Assembly (NCBI GenBank): GCA_902538915.1
Contig: CACBGZ010000001.1
Coordinates: 245,108-309,107, forward strand
Length of the DNA stretch: 64,000 bases
Source: an uncultured Pelagibacteraceae bacterium
GTDB taxonomy: Bacteria; Pseudomonadota; Alphaproteobacteria; Pelagibacterales; Pelagibacteraceae
Direction: 5' to 3'
Shown piece by piece: positions 7,707 through 17,979 of this stretch. Position 1 is the first letter of the stretch. Each line of letters opens with the position of its first letter. The notes under the pieces are model-generated. The model did no database searches, was not told where the DNA came from, and saw only the letters and a program-made list of their open reading frames with translations. The position numbers and the translations under genes were made by a program.

Positions 7707-7737
7707 AAAAAAAATGACCTATTTAAGGTCTTTTTTT
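7707..7737. promoter_or_regulatory. A/T-flanked hairpin in the porin leader region
   Basis: GACCT (7716-7720) and AGGTC (7726-7730) form a short stem around ATTTA. Eight As precede it and seven Ts follow. On the minus strand it reads as a stem followed by a T8 run, which resembles an intrinsic terminator. It sits about 65-90 bp upstream of the porin ATG. It may be a leader attenuator, an mRNA-stabilising 5' hairpin or a protein-binding palindrome. No recognised riboswitch is visible. Confidence 0.45.
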
Positions 7738-7825
7738 AACATATGTGATATTTTTACAACAAAATAATGCATATTTTTATTGATATTTTAGAGTACTAGT
7801 GGTTTTAAATCAAATCAGTAATTTT

Positions 7826-8401
7826 ATGAATAATTTCACAAAATTTATTCTATTAATATCTACCCTTATCTTAATAAGTGGTTGCACTGGTTTTTTTAAA
7901 AGATCAGACGTTAAAGATAATCCGGTAAATGTTCAAGATAGAGTCAGGAAAAATATAGAGGAAGGAAAAGGTGTTCGTTTTAATATAGGAAAAAGAAAAG
8001 GAGGGGTTTTTGATTTTGCGTCAGCTAATGAATTATGGAGAGCATCAGTTGAAACTCTAGATTTCGTTCCTTTGGTAAATGCTAGTTACTCAGGAGGAAT
8101 TATAATAACTGACTGGTTTAATGGTGGAAAAAATAATAACAGAGATTTAAAGATAACAGTACGTTTCTTATCTAATGAAATAAGATCTGATGCGCTTAAA
8201 GTTATAGTTCATGAAAGGATTTGTACCAACAACAATTGCGTTACAAACTTAATAGACTCTAAGATTTCAGGTGAAATTCAATTAGCAATACTAAAAAGAG
8301 CAACTTTAATGGAAAAAAAATCTATCGAAAAACTTGTTGAAGAAAGACGAAAAAAAGATCCTCGTGGTGGGGATAATGCGATCCCACAAGATCAACGATA
8401 A
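7826..8401 (+). CDS. DUF3576-family lipoprotein
   Basis: The chosen ATG gives a lipoprotein signal sequence (MNNFTKFILLISTLILISGC) with the lipobox LISGC and the lipidated cysteine at residue 20. An upstream GTG at 7799 would only add nine residues ahead of it. The body contains FDFASANELWRASVETLDF and a second conserved stretch around GGIIITDWF, which I recognise as the DUF3576 family of alphaproteobacteria. No enzymatic motif is visible. The protein is probably anchored in the cell envelope. It is followed 20 bp later by leuS, a common alphaproteobacterial pairing that also precedes lptE. Confidence 0.82.
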   Translation: MNNFTKFILLISTLILISGCTGFFKRSDVKDNPVNVQDRVRKNIEEGKGVRFNIGKRKGGVFDFASANELWRASVETLDFVPLVNASYSGGIIITDWFNGGKNNNRDLKITVRFLSNEIRSDALKVIVHERICTNNNCVTNLIDSKISGEIQLAILKRATLMEKKSIEKLVEERRKKDPRGGDNAIPQDQR

Positions 8402-8421
8402 CTTAAAGCTTAAGGTAATTT

Positions 8422-10959
8422 GTGGAACGATATAACTTCAAAGTAATTGAAAAAAAGTGGCAAACTTTTTGGGAGAAAAATCAAACATTTAATTCTTCAG
8501 TAAAAAAAGATAAAAAAAAATTCTACTGTTTAGAAATGTTTCCTTATCCCTCAGGCAAAATACACATGGGACATGTTAGAAATTATACTATAGGAGATGT
8601 TCTCGCCAGGTACAAATCTATGCAAGGATTTAACGTTTTACACCCTATGGGATGGGACTCGTTTGGTATGCCAGCTGAAAATGCGGCTAGACAAAATAAA
8701 CTTGACCCGAAAACATGGACTGAAAAAAATATTCAAACTATGAAAAGTCAACTAAAACAACTTGGGTTATCTATTGACTGGAACAGAGAAATTTCAACCT
8801 GCACAGAGGACTATTACAAACATCAACAATCCTTTTTTTTAGACTTAATGGATAAAGGACTTGTTTATAGAAAAGAAAACTACGTAAATTGGGATCCAGT
8901 TGATGAAACAGTTCTTGCTAACGAACAAGTGATTGATGGAAAAGGTTGGAGATCTGGTGCTGTTGTTGAAAGAAAAAAACTTAACCAATGGTTTTTTAAT
9001 ATAACTAAGTTCTCATCTGACCTGCTTGATGGTCTAGACAAACTAAATAAATGGCCAAATAAAGTGAAAGTAATGCAAAAAAACTGGATTGGTAAATCTT
9101 TTGGGTGTGAAGTTAATTTTAAAATTAATTCAAATTTACCAGTAAAGGAAATTAAATGTTTCACTACAAGGCCTGATACTTTATTTGGATTTTCATTTTT
9201 AGCTTTATCAATAGACCACCCGCTGTCGGATTTTTTTAAAAAGGATGAGAATTTCATTAAATTCAAAAATGAATGTGCCAAAACAGGTACAACAGAGGAA
9301 TCGATAGCGAATGCTGAAAAAATTGGCTTTAAAACTGAAATAAAAGCTGTAAATCCCCTAGATGAGTCTAAAGAAGTTCCTGTCTATTTTGCAAATTTCG
9401 TTTTAATGGATTATGGTTTTGGAGCTGTGTTCGGTTGTCCTGCTCACGATCAAAGAGACTTAGATTTTGCTTTAAAATATAAATTAAAAGTTTTACCTGT
9501 AGTTTGCCCGCCAGGAGAAAATGAAAATTTTAAAATTGATAAAGAGGCTTATACAGGGCCAGGTAAAATTTTTAATTCTCAGTTCCTCAATGGTCTTAAT
9601 TGTCCAGATGAATCTATTTTAAAAACTATAGAAATATTAGAAAAAAAAAATATTGGAAAACGTAAAATTAATTTTAGGCTTAAAGATTGGGGTGTCTCAA
9701 GACAAAGATATTGGGGATGTCCTATTCCTGTTGCTTATAATATTAAAGGAGAAGTAATTAAAATACCCAAAAAAGATCTTCCAGTAAAACTTCCTGAAAA
9801 TGTAAAACTCGATGTAAAAGGAAACCCTTTAGAGTACCAAAAAAGTTGGAGAGAAATTACTTTAAATGGTGAAAAGTGTTTTAGAGAAACAGATACTTTA
9901 GATACCTTCGTTGACTCTTCATGGTATTTTTTAAGATTTTGTTCAGCTGATAAGGCTAAAGAGGGTTTTAATTTAGATGATGTAAAATACTGGATGCCTG
10001 TTGATCAGTATATTGGTGGAGTTGAACATGCTATTTTACATCTTTTATACTCCAGATTTTTTATGCGTGCCTTGGGTCACAATCAAATAGATTTTGTAGA
10101 TTTAGAACCTTTTGATGGATTATTTACTCAAGGAATGGTGTGTCATGAAACTTATAGAGATAGTAATAACAACTGGCTATCTCCAGAAGAGGTTGAAACT
10201 AAAGACGGCAAGATTTTTTATAAAAAAGGTAAACCATCTGAAAAAGTAGAGGTTGGCTCAAGTGAATCAATGTCTAAATCTAAAAAGAACACTATAGATC
10301 CAGAAAATATAATAAATAATTATGGTGCAGATGCAGTCAGGTTCTTTATTCTTTCCGATAGTCCTCCAGAAAAGGATATTCAATGGTCAGAGCAAGGTAT
10401 GATTTCATCATATAAATTTGTACAAAAGTTTTGGTCTTTGCATAAAATGCTTATAAATCTAAAATTAAAAGATGATAATCATCAATCGATTGACATTAAT
10501 ATTTTTACAAATCAAATCATCGAAAAAATTACTAAAAATTTAGAAAACTTTCATTACAATGTTTTAATAGCAAACTTACATGAAATTTATAATTATTTAT
10601 CAAAAAATTTAAAAAAATTTAAAGATAAAAAAAATCTTTTGTCAAACTATGAGAAGATATTAAAGGTAATCTTACCAGTGATGCCTCACCTAATGAATGA
10701 GTGTTTGGAAGAATTAAAAGTCAAAGATAAAAATGAATGGCCAAAAGTAAACGAAAAATATTTAAAAAATGAAAATTTTAATGTTGTTATTCAAATTAAT
10801 GGAAAAAAAAGAGGTCTAATGAACTTTGATAAAGAAATTAGTGAAAAAGATTTATTATTTGAGATAAAAAATAACGAAAAAACAGGTAAATTTTTAAAAG
10901 ATAAGAATATAAAAAAAAGTATCTATATTAAAAATAAGTTAATAAATTTAATTATATGA
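8422..10959 (+). CDS. leuS: Leucyl-tRNA synthetase
   Basis: LeuS charges tRNA-Leu. The 845-residue class I enzyme starts at a GTG and has the HIGH motif as HMGH (residues 48-51), preceded by PYPSGKI. The CP1 editing domain follows with [12 protein letters not shown], then [14 protein letters not shown]. The KMSKS loop reads SMSKS (616-620), so the first lysine of the motif is serine. The following KKNTIDP is normal. Its TGA overlaps the ATG of lptE (ATGA). Confidence 0.98.
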   Translation: MERYNFKVIEKKWQTFWEKNQTFNSSVKKDKKKFYCLEMFPYPSGKIHMGHVRNYTIGDVLARYKSMQGFNVLHPMGWDSFGMPAENAARQNKLDPKTWTEKNIQTMKSQLKQLGLSIDWNREISTCTEDYYKHQQSFFLDLMDKGLVYRKENYVNWDPVDETVLANEQVIDGKGWRSGAVVERKKLNQWFFNITKFSSDLLDGLDKLNKWPNKVKVMQKNWIGKSFGCEVNFKINSNLPVKEIKCFTTRPDTLFGFSFLALSIDHPLSDFFKKDENFIKFKNECAKTGTTEESIANAEKIGFKTEIKAVNPLDESKEVPVYFANFVLMDYGFGAVFGCPAHDQRDLDFALKYKLKVLPVVCPPGENENFKIDKEAYTGPGKIFNSQFLNGLNCPDESILKTIEILEKKNIGKRKINFRLKDWGVSRQRYWGCPIPVAYNIKGEVIKIPKKDLPVKLPENVKLDVKGNPLEYQKSWREITLNGEKCFRETDTLDTFVDSSWYFLRFCSADKAKEGFNLDDVKYWMPVDQYIGGVEHAILHLLYSRFFMRALGHNQIDFVDLEPFDGLFTQGMVCHETYRDSNNNWLSPEEVETKDGKIFYKKGKPSEKVEVGSSESMSKSKKNTIDPENIINNYGADAVRFFILSDSPPEKDIQWSEQGMISSYKFVQKFWSLHKMLINLKLKDDNHQSIDINIFTNQIIEKITKNLENFHYNVLIANLHEIYNYLSKNLKKFKDKKNLLSNYEKILKVILPVMPHLMNECLEELKVKDKNEWPKVNEKYLKNENFNVVIQINGKKRGLMNFDKEISEKDLLFEIKNNEKTGKFLKDKNIKKSIYIKNKLINLII

Positions 10960-11411
10960 AAAATAATTTTATCTTCTTATTAGTTATATCTTTTTTAATT
11001 TTATCTAGCTGTGGTTACCAGCCAATTTACTCTACAAAAAATTTGAATTTTACAATAGGTAATATTGAAAAAGAAAATACTTCTTTGAACAATAAATTTG
11101 AAAAAAAAATTAATGCTTTAAAAAATAAAAAGATAGACAAAAAAATAGATATCAAAATCAAAGCTGATAGAAAAGTTACAATTAAATCTAAAGACTCAAA
11201 AGGCAATGTGTTAGTGTTTGAACTTGAAATAAATTTAAAATTTTCAAGTCCTAATCTAGATAATGAATCTGAAAAATCATTATCAGAAAAGATAACTTAT
11301 AATAATTCTGATGATAAATTTAAGTTAAAGCAATATGAAAATGAATTAGAAGAAATTATAATTACCAAAATTGTGGAAGATTTAATTAATTATTTATCAA
11401 ACCTAGAATGA
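10956..11411 (+). CDS. lptE: LPS-assembly lipoprotein LptE
   Basis: LptE plugs LptD and helps move lipopolysaccharide into the outer membrane. The 151-residue protein begins with a hydrophobic signal and the lipobox LSSC, followed directly by GYQPIYS, the usual LptE start (C-G-Y/F-x-P-L/I-Y). The position between leuS and holA is the standard one in Proteobacteria. It overlaps both neighbours by 4 bp (ATGA). The rest is low-complexity and Lys/Asn-rich, so the call depends mainly on the N-terminus and context. Confidence 0.88.
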   Translation: MKNNFIFLLVISFLILSSCGYQPIYSTKNLNFTIGNIEKENTSLNNKFEKKINALKNKKIDKKIDIKIKADRKVTIKSKDSKGNVLVFELEINLKFSSPNLDNESEKSLSEKITYNNSDDKFKLKQYENELEEIIITKIVEDLINYLSNLE

Positions 11412-12394
11412 TATTAAAAACGTATAATTTAAATGAAAATATAGATGCTAAGATCTTCTTATTTCACGGTGTAAACGATGGTCAAAAAGAGGAGCTTGTA
11501 GAGAATAAATTTAAACCAATGTTTGGAGACAATGTATTTAAATATTATGAGAAAGAAATATTTAATGATGTCGAAAATTTTTATAATCAAATCTTATCTA
11601 GATCTTTTTTTGAGAAAAATAAACTTATAATAATTAAAGATGCTAGTGAAAAAATTAAAGATCACATCGAAATTTTAAAAGAAAAAATATTTGATGACAT
11701 TAAAATTATTCTTATTTCCAATATTTTAGATAAAAAATCTAAATTAAGAAATCTATTTGAGAAAGATGATGATTTAGTTTCAATCGCATTTTATAACGAT
11801 AACAATCAAACTCTGTCCTCTATTTCAAAATCTTTTTTTTTAAAAAAAAAAATATCGATTTCACAAGAATCAATTAATCTATTAGTTAATAGAGCTTGTG
11901 GTGAAAGAAAAAGTCTTAATAATGAATTACAAAAGATTGAAAGTTTTTTATTAAATAAAAACAAAATATCTATTGAAGATATCCATGCTCTTACTAATTT
12001 ATCAGAAAATTATAGTATTAATGAACTTGTAGATAACTGTTTAGCAAAAAACAGGGCTAAAACCATTTACATTTTAAATGAAAATAATTTTTCTTTTGAG
12101 GATGCAATAATTATTATTAGAACATTTTTAATCAAGACCAAAAGATTGATAAAACTGAACCAAAGTTTACAAATAAACAAAAGTATCGATAAAACGATTG
12201 TTAATTTTAAACCACCAATATTTTGGAAAGATAAAGAATTAGTGAAAAATCAAATTAAAAATTGGACATTAGATAAAACCCATAAACTAATTGAAGAAAT
12301 AGATAAAGTTGAATTGAATATTAAGAAAAATTCAATTAATTCTCTTAATATTTTATTTGACTTTATTTTAAATACTTCAAAATCTAATAATTAG
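11408..12394 (+). CDS. holA: DNA polymerase III subunit delta
   Basis: HolA opens the beta sliding clamp as part of the clamp-loader complex. The 328-residue protein shows family features: an N-terminal FLFHGVNDGQKEEL segment, a middle PFDDIKIILISN-like strand, and the C-terminal collar region with VNRACGERKSLNNELQKIE. As usual for delta, there is no functional P-loop. The leuS-lptE-holA order supports the call. Its 3' end overlaps the convergent parB by 11 bp. Confidence 0.9.
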   Translation: MILKTYNLNENIDAKIFLFHGVNDGQKEELVENKFKPMFGDNVFKYYEKEIFNDVENFYNQILSRSFFEKNKLIIIKDASEKIKDHIEILKEKIFDDIKIILISNILDKKSKLRNLFEKDDDLVSIAFYNDNNQTLSSISKSFFLKKKISISQESINLLVNRACGERKSLNNELQKIESFLLNKNKISIEDIHALTNLSENYSINELVDNCLAKNRAKTIYILNENNFSFEDAIIIIRTFLIKTKRLIKLNQSLQINKSIDKTIVNFKPPIFWKDKELVKNQIKNWTLDKTHKLIEEIDKVELNIKKNSINSLNILFDFILNTSKSNN

Positions 12395-13226
12395 ATTTTA
12401 TGACCTCTATAATTTTATTAAGCTGATCATTATCATGATAAGCAAAAGTAATTGTACCTTTATTTTTATTGTTATTTTTAATAAAAACGTAAAGTCCAGT
12501 TTTATCCGTTATTGATTGTTCTAAATCTTTAATATTTGGATCCTTTGATTTATTGGTTAGACCAGGTTTCTTTTTGAAAATTTTTACAAAATTCTCTGCT
12601 TGACGAACTGAAAGTTTTTTTTCGATAATCTTGTTGGCTATAAACTCAGCATTGTTTAATCCAACCAATACTTTTGCGTGCCCTGCAGAGATTTTTTTGT
12701 TTTTAACAAAATTTAATACCTCCTCAGGCAAACTTAGTAATCTTAGTGAATTGGTTATATAGCTCCTGCTTTTTCCAATAAACTTAGAGACTTTTTCCTG
12801 GTCATATGAAAATTCATCGATCAACCTTTTATAACCTAGTGCTTCTTCTAACGGATTAAGATCATGTCGCTGAACATTTTCTACGATTGCAAACTCTAAA
12901 GATTTTAGGTCATCAACGTCTGTTATTATTACAGGAATATCATGAAGTCCAGCTTTTCTCGCTGCTAACCACCTTCTCTCACCTGCTATAATCTCATATT
13001 TAGTTTTTTCTAACTTTGACTTTCTAACTATAATTGGTTGGATTACGCCTCGTTCCTTAATAGAATTTGACAATTCATCTAAGCTATCTTGCTCAAAATT
13101 TTTTCTTGGTTGATATCTGTTAGGGATTATTTCACTCAAAGATAATTTGCTACTACTAGTTTCAACTTTATTTTCTCCGATTAAAGAAGATAGCCCTCTA
13201 CCTAATCCTTTTTTTATTTTATTCAT
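12384..13226 (-). CDS. parB: Chromosome-partitioning protein ParB
   Basis: ParB binds parS, spreads as a CTP-dependent clamp and is moved by ParA. The 280-residue protein starts with the usual GLGRGLSSLIG stretch. It has the CTP-binding/ParB box with IAGERRWLAARKAGL (GERR at 82-85), then the helix-turn-helix around KVSKFIGKSRSYITNSLRLL, and a C-terminal dimerisation part. parA lies immediately upstream with a TAATG overlap. A parS site lies 1.4 kb away in rsmG. Confidence 0.97.
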   Translation of the reverse strand: MNKIKKGLGRGLSSLIGENKVETSSSKLSLSEIIPNRYQPRKNFEQDSLDELSNSIKERGVIQPIIVRKSKLEKTKYEIIAGERRWLAARKAGLHDIPVIITDVDDLKSLEFAIVENVQRHDLNPLEEALGYKRLIDEFSYDQEKVSKFIGKSRSYITNSLRLLSLPEEVLNFVKNKKISAGHAKVLVGLNNAEFIANKIIEKKLSVRQAENFVKIFKKKPGLTNKSKDPNIKDLEQSITDKTGLYVFIKNNNKNKGTITFAYHDNDQLNKIIEVIKSNY

Positions 13227-14020
13227 TATGCTGCGCTCCCAATATTGTTTTCTTGATTAATAAATTCATCTGTGAAATTATAATATGATCTACTGCCTGG
13301 ACAATTTTTGTCATAGATTAATACTGGTACACCATGTGAAGGTGCTTCTGATAATCTTACATTTCTTGGTATTACGGTTTGATAAACTTTATCTTTAAAA
13401 TAATTTCTAGCTTCCTCTTCAACTTGTGAGGATAATTTGTTTCTTCTGTCATACATAGTCAGCAGAATACCTTGAATTTCTAATTTAGGATTCAAATTTA
13501 CTTTAATACGTTCAATCGTTTTGATGAGTTGGGTAAGTCCCTCCAGGGCAAAAAATTCAGTTTGTAACGGAACTAGCAATGAGTTAGAAGATACTAAAGC
13601 CATAACTGTCAACAAACTTAAAGATGGTGGGCAATCTATTAGGACATAATCGTATGATGCTCCAGAATCATTTAAATATGCGGTTAATTTAGTCTTCAAA
13701 ATAAATGCTCTGTCATTGTCACCAGCTGTTTCAACTTCTAAACCTGACAAATCAACATTTGATGTAATTAAATCTAAATTTTCAAATTTGGTCTTTTTAA
13801 TTACTTCTGAAATTGAGACTGTCCCATTGAGAATACCATAAATAGTTTGGTCTGACTGCTCAACATTAGATAATCCTAGACCTGTTGTAGCATTTCCTTG
13901 AGGATCAAGATCAATTACTAAAATTTTTTTATTTTGTTGCGATAAAGCAGAGGCCAAATTAATTACTGTTGTCGTTTTACCTACTCCACCTTTTTGATTT
14001 ATAATCGAAATTATTTTCAC
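13226..14020 (-). CDS. parA: Chromosome-partitioning ATPase ParA
   Basis: ParA forms ATP-dependent gradients on the nucleoid that move ParB-parS complexes. The deviant Walker A is KGGVGKTT (residues 10-17, with K10 and K15), followed by VIDLDPQGNATTG and VLIDCPPSL. The length of 264 residues is normal. It sits between rsmG and parB with 4-bp and 1-bp overlaps, the conserved origin-proximal cluster. Confidence 0.98.
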   Translation of the reverse strand: MKIISIINQKGGVGKTTTVINLASALSQQNKKILVIDLDPQGNATTGLGLSNVEQSDQTIYGILNGTVSISEVIKKTKFENLDLITSNVDLSGLEVETAGDNDRAFILKTKLTAYLNDSGASYDYVLIDCPPSLSLLTVMALVSSNSLLVPLQTEFFALEGLTQLIKTIERIKVNLNPKLEIQGILLTMYDRRNKLSSQVEEEARNYFKDKVYQTVIPRNVRLSEAPSHGVPVLIYDKNCPGSRSYYNFTDEFINQENNIGSAA

Positions 14021-14664
14021 GATAATTTTTTTTTGATTTTTTTTATGTTTAATATAAATGAGCTCTCATTTGTTAAACTTTTTTTTTCCTCATAATCTAA
14101 GTCCCAGTGCTGTAGTGTTTCTTTTAAAACTTTTTTTCCATTTTTGCCCATAAAAAAAATTATATTTTTAAATCTCTTAAAATTATCATTTACCAAATTT
14201 AAAACTAATGGCATTGGTTTAAATGCTCTCGACATTATTGTTCCTGTTTCCAAATTTTTTAATTTAAAAATATCTTTTTGAATAACTTCTGTGTTCAAGT
14301 TTAATTCTTTAGAAACATGTTTTAGAAAAACACATTTATGATAACTTTTTTCAAACAAGCTAACTTTCATATCAATTTTTAAATTTTTCATCACTATTGC
14401 CACCACAATACCTGGCAACCCTGCTCCAGAACCTAAATCATAGGTTGTATTTGCATTTATATCAACAAAATCAATGATTTGTGCTGAATCTATTATATGA
14501 CGTTGTCTAATATCGTCTTTTTTAGAGTTTTTTTTGCTTATTATGTTAATTTCTTCATTTTTTTGTTGAATCAAAGAAATGAAGTTTTCTAACTCATTAC
14601 AAGTTTCACGTGAAACATTAAAATCTGAAATTTTCGAATATGAATTTAAATTTATTTGATCCAT
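14017..14664 (-). CDS. rsmG: 16S rRNA (guanine-527-N7) methyltransferase RsmG
   Basis: RsmG (GidB) methylates G527 of 16S rRNA with S-adenosylmethionine. The SAM-binding motif is YDLGSGAGLPGIV (residues 75-87), after RHIIDS (55-60). The N-terminus contains NVSRET (16-21), whose codons form the parS palindrome. The length of 215 residues is usual. It is coupled to mnmG by a one-base overlap and to parA by ATGA. Confidence 0.96.
   Translation of the reverse strand: MDQINLNSYSKISDFNVSRETCNELENFISLIQQKNEEINIISKKNSKKDDIRQRHIIDSAQIIDFVDINANTTYDLGSGAGLPGIVVAIVMKNLKIDMKVSLFEKSYHKCVFLKHVSKELNLNTEVIQKDIFKLKNLETGTIMSRAFKPMPLVLNLVNDNFKRFKNIIFFMGKNGKKVLKETLQHWDLDYEEKKSLTNESSFILNIKKIKKKLS
14602..14617. 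other. parS centromere site inside rsmG
   Basis: The core GTTTCACGTGAAAC (14603-14616) is a perfect 14-bp palindrome. The 16-mer read on the minus strand, TGTTTCACGTGAAACT, differs from the widely conserved ParB site TGTTTCACGTGAAACA only at the last base. It overlaps the Val-Ser-Arg-Glu-Thr codons of rsmG, lies next to parAB and is about 8 kb from the proposed origin. I saw no second copy in the window. Confidence 0.93.
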
Positions 14665-16535
14665 TAAGCTATATGCTTAATAGACTTTCTTTTTAGATGT
14701 GACAACAAAATATATGCTGCTGCTGGGGTTATTCCGTCAATTCTTAACGCTTGGCCTATTGTTTTTGGTCTAATTTCCTTAAATTTCGACTTCACCTCAT
14801 TAGATAGACCTGAAAACTGATCATAATCAATATTATCTGGAATAGATAAATTCTCATCTCTTTTAAAAGCTAAAATATCAGCTTTTTGCTTCTTCAAGTA
14901 TCCTCTGTAATGAGCATTAATCTCAATTTGGTCATCGATCTCAACTCCATAATCCTTAATTTCAGGCCAAATCTCCCTTATTTTTGTCATATCAACATCT
15001 TTTTGAGTTAAAATCTCCTCAGAAGACCTGAAAACACCATCCTTTGAAATTTTGATTCCAAATTTTGAGGCTTTTGACGGGGATATATTTAAATTTGCCA
15101 TTTGAAATGATATTTTGCTTAATTTTTGAAATTTATCCTCAAAAATTTTCCGTCTATAACCAGAAATCAAACCAATCTTAACTCCTTTTTGTGTTAGTCT
15201 TAAATCAGCATTATCTGATCTTAAGCTCAATCTATACTCAGCACGTGATGTAAACATCCTGTAAGGCTCAGCAACCCCTTTAGTAACAAGATCATCAATC
15301 ATGACACCGATATATGCATCAGATCTATCAAGGATAAAAGGTTCTGAGTTTTTTAATGATAAAGCAGCATTTATCCCGGCTATAAGTCCTTGAGCTGCAG
15401 CTTCCTCATAGCCAGTTGTTCCATTAATCTGACCAGCCAAAAATAAATTTTTGATTTTTTTTGTTTCTAAGGTTAATAATAGTTCTCGGGGATCAATATA
15501 GTCATATTCTATCGCGTATCCTGGCCTAATTACTTTGACATTTTCTAAACCATTGATATTGTTCAGTATTTCGTACTGAACTTCCTCTGGCAGAGATGTT
15601 GAGATGCCATTTGGATATATTGTGTGATCATTTAGACCTTCAGGCTCCAAAAATATTTGATGTCTGTTTTTTTCTGAAAATTTAACTATTTTGTCCTCTA
15701 TGGATGGACAGTATCTTGGTCCTACACCTTGGATGTTACCAGAATACATCGCGCTCTTAGATAGATTTTTTTCAATTATTTTGTGAACCTTTTCGTTTGT
15801 ATAGGTCATTGAACATGAAACTTGTTTATTAAAATTCTCTTTAGTTAAAAATGAAAAAAAATATGGATCTTTGTCTGCATCTTGTTTTTCTAGGATATCG
15901 AAATTTATTGTTCTAGCATCTAATCTAGGGGGTGTACCAGTCTTGAGCCTTCCAATTTTAAATTTGTATTTTGCTAATTGTTCACTTAAACCTGTGCTTG
16001 GTTTTTCATTAAATCTTCCTGCTGGTGTCTTTTTATCACCAATATGAATCAATCCATTTAAAAAAGTACCGGTAGTTAAGATTAACTTTTTACAGATTAC
16101 TTTGTTTCCCTTTAATGTTAAAAAACCACTTATAGAGTTATTTTTAAATATAAATTTAATTACAGGATCTGAAAAAATGCTTAAATTACAGTAGTTTACA
16201 AGTTTTTCTTGCATAAATTTACGATATAATGATCTATCAGACTGAGTTCTCGGTCCTCTAACTGCTGGACCTCTACTTCTATTCAATAACCTAAATTGTA
16301 TTCCTGACTTATCAGCAACCTCACCCATAACACCATCTAGTGCATCTATTTCTCTTACAAGATGACCTTTGCCTAATCCACCTATAGCAGGATTACAGGA
16401 CATTTCTCCTATCGTATTTTTGTTATGCGTAAATAAGGCGGTTTTAACTCCCAAACGGGCAGAAGCAGCAGCAGCTTCACAGCCAGCGTGTCCACCACCA
16501 ATAACAACTACCTCAAACGACAAATCTTTTTTCAT
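14664..16535 (-). CDS. mnmG: tRNA uridine 5-carboxymethylaminomethyl modification enzyme MnmG
   Basis: With MnmE, MnmG (GidA) makes the cmnm5 modification at the wobble uridine of several tRNAs. It starts with the FAD-binding [14 protein letters not shown] (residues 9-22). Further motifs are [21 protein letters not shown] and, later, [16 protein letters not shown] and [18 protein letters not shown], with [12 protein letters not shown] near the C-terminal part. The length of 623 residues is standard. It stands between mnmE and rsmG, as in many bacteria. Confidence 0.98.
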   Translation of the reverse strand: MKKDLSFEVVVIGGGHAGCEAAAASARLGVKTALFTHNKNTIGEMSCNPAIGGLGKGHLVREIDALDGVMGEVADKSGIQFRLLNRSRGPAVRGPRTQSDRSLYRKFMQEKLVNYCNLSIFSDPVIKFIFKNNSISGFLTLKGNKVICKKLILTTGTFLNGLIHIGDKKTPAGRFNEKPSTGLSEQLAKYKFKIGRLKTGTPPRLDARTINFDILEKQDADKDPYFFSFLTKENFNKQVSCSMTYTNEKVHKIIEKNLSKSAMYSGNIQGVGPRYCPSIEDKIVKFSEKNRHQIFLEPEGLNDHTIYPNGISTSLPEEVQYEILNNINGLENVKVIRPGYAIEYDYIDPRELLLTLETKKIKNLFLAGQINGTTGYEEAAAQGLIAGINAALSLKNSEPFILDRSDAYIGVMIDDLVTKGVAEPYRMFTSRAEYRLSLRSDNADLRLTQKGVKIGLISGYRRKIFEDKFQKLSKISFQMANLNISPSKASKFGIKISKDGVFRSSEEILTQKDVDMTKIREIWPEIKDYGVEIDDQIEINAHYRGYLKKQKADILAFKRDENLSIPDNIDYDQFSGLSNEVKSKFKEIRPKTIGQALRIDGITPAAAYILLSHLKRKSIKHIA

Positions 16536-16600
16536 CCATTAAATTTATAATCGATTAAAATATTTACAACATTTGAATTAAAATTAAGTAAGTATAGATG

Positions 16601-17932
16601 TTATTTACCAATACAGAAATCGTTGAAAATACTACCTAATATCTCTTCGACATCAACTTTTCCGACAATCATGCCTAAATGTCTTGTGGCTAGCCTAAGA
16701 TCCTCTGCGGCTTTGTCAAAATCCTTTTTATCATTTTTCTGTAAAAAACTTTTTAGGTGATCAGAACACTGCATTAAATGTTGTCTATGCCTTTCCCTGG
16801 TAATTAAAATATCTTCATCAGAAATAAATTTATCTTTCAAATTTTTTTTTATCTCTGAAATTAATCTCTCAATATTCGAATTTTTTTTGAGTGAAATTAA
16901 AACATGTTTAAATTTAGTAATTTGTGAATGCAATTTTTCTTTCAATAAATCAGACTTATTTACAACTAATATTGCATTATCTTTTAATAAATCATTCAAA
17001 AAACCGCTTAAATCAATATTTCTAGCATCAACCACAACAAGCTTTAAATCAGCTTTCTCCGCCTTTTTAAGTGATAACTTGATACCTTTTTTTTCAATCT
17101 CGTCCTTCGACACTCTTATTCCTGCAGTATCAGAAATAACAACTGGATAACCGTCAATATTTAAATGTGTTTCAATTACATCCCTTGTAGTTCCAGCAAT
17201 TTCTGAGACTATTGCCACTTCTCTGTTAGCCAAATTATTTAATAAACTTGATTTTCCTGCGTTTGTTGGACCGACAATAGCAATTTTAAAACCTTCGCGA
17301 ACTATTTCTCCAACTTTTTGATCATTTAAAATTTTTGTAATTTCATATAAAACTTTACTCGAATTATTTCTAATTTGTTTAATTTTGTCTTCAGGTAAAT
17401 CTTCGTCTGGGAAGTCTATTTTAGCCTCTACATAAGATAAGATTTTTATTAATTTCTCTCTCAGTTCGTTAAACTTATCTGAAGACTTTCCTTGCATTAT
17501 CTTAACAGCTTGCAATCTTTGGATTTCGGTTTCTGCAGAAATTAAATCGGCTATGCTTTCAGCTTTTAATAAATTTATTTTACCATTTTGAAAAGCAAGC
17601 TTTGTGAATTCACCTGGTTCTGCCAGTCGACAATTTTCAATTCTAGAAATCTGATTTTGAATAGCTAAAATGACTGCTTTACCACCATGAACATGAAACT
17701 CAGCCATATCTTCACCTGTATAGCTCTCTGGGCCAGGAAACCATATAATTATACCTTCATCAATTAACTCAGACGTGTTGATATTGTTTATTTTTCGAAG
17801 AGTAGCTACTCTAGGAGATGGAAGTTCCTTTCCTGTGAGCAACTTTATTACCCTTTTAACGTTATCGCCAGAAACTCTAATTACAGCCACACCAGAAATC
17901 CCTGATCCAGATGCAAGTGCATATATAGTCAT
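16601..17932 (-). CDS. mnmE: tRNA modification GTPase MnmE
   Basis: MnmE (TrmE) is the GTPase partner of MnmG. The order is an N-terminal tetrahydrofolate-binding domain with ASGSGISGVAVIRVSG and HGGKAV, then a helical domain. The G domain carries the P-loop GPTNAGKSS from residue 221, IAGTTRD, DTAGIR and NKSD, and the C-terminus is CIGK. The length of 443 residues is normal. A short gap of 65 bp separates it from mnmG. Confidence 0.98.
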   Translation of the reverse strand: MTIYALASGSGISGVAVIRVSGDNVKRVIKLLTGKELPSPRVATLRKINNINTSELIDEGIIIWFPGPESYTGEDMAEFHVHGGKAVILAIQNQISRIENCRLAEPGEFTKLAFQNGKINLLKAESIADLISAETEIQRLQAVKIMQGKSSDKFNELREKLIKILSYVEAKIDFPDEDLPEDKIKQIRNNSSKVLYEITKILNDQKVGEIVREGFKIAIVGPTNAGKSSLLNNLANREVAIVSEIAGTTRDVIETHLNIDGYPVVISDTAGIRVSKDEIEKKGIKLSLKKAEKADLKLVVVDARNIDLSGFLNDLLKDNAILVVNKSDLLKEKLHSQITKFKHVLISLKKNSNIERLISEIKKNLKDKFISDEDILITRERHRQHLMQCSDHLKSFLQKNDKKDFDKAAEDLRLATRHLGMIVGKVDVEEILGSIFNDFCIGK

Positions 17933-17979
17933 TAAATTATTATATCGCTAAATTCATTTATGCATATAATTATTTGGTT

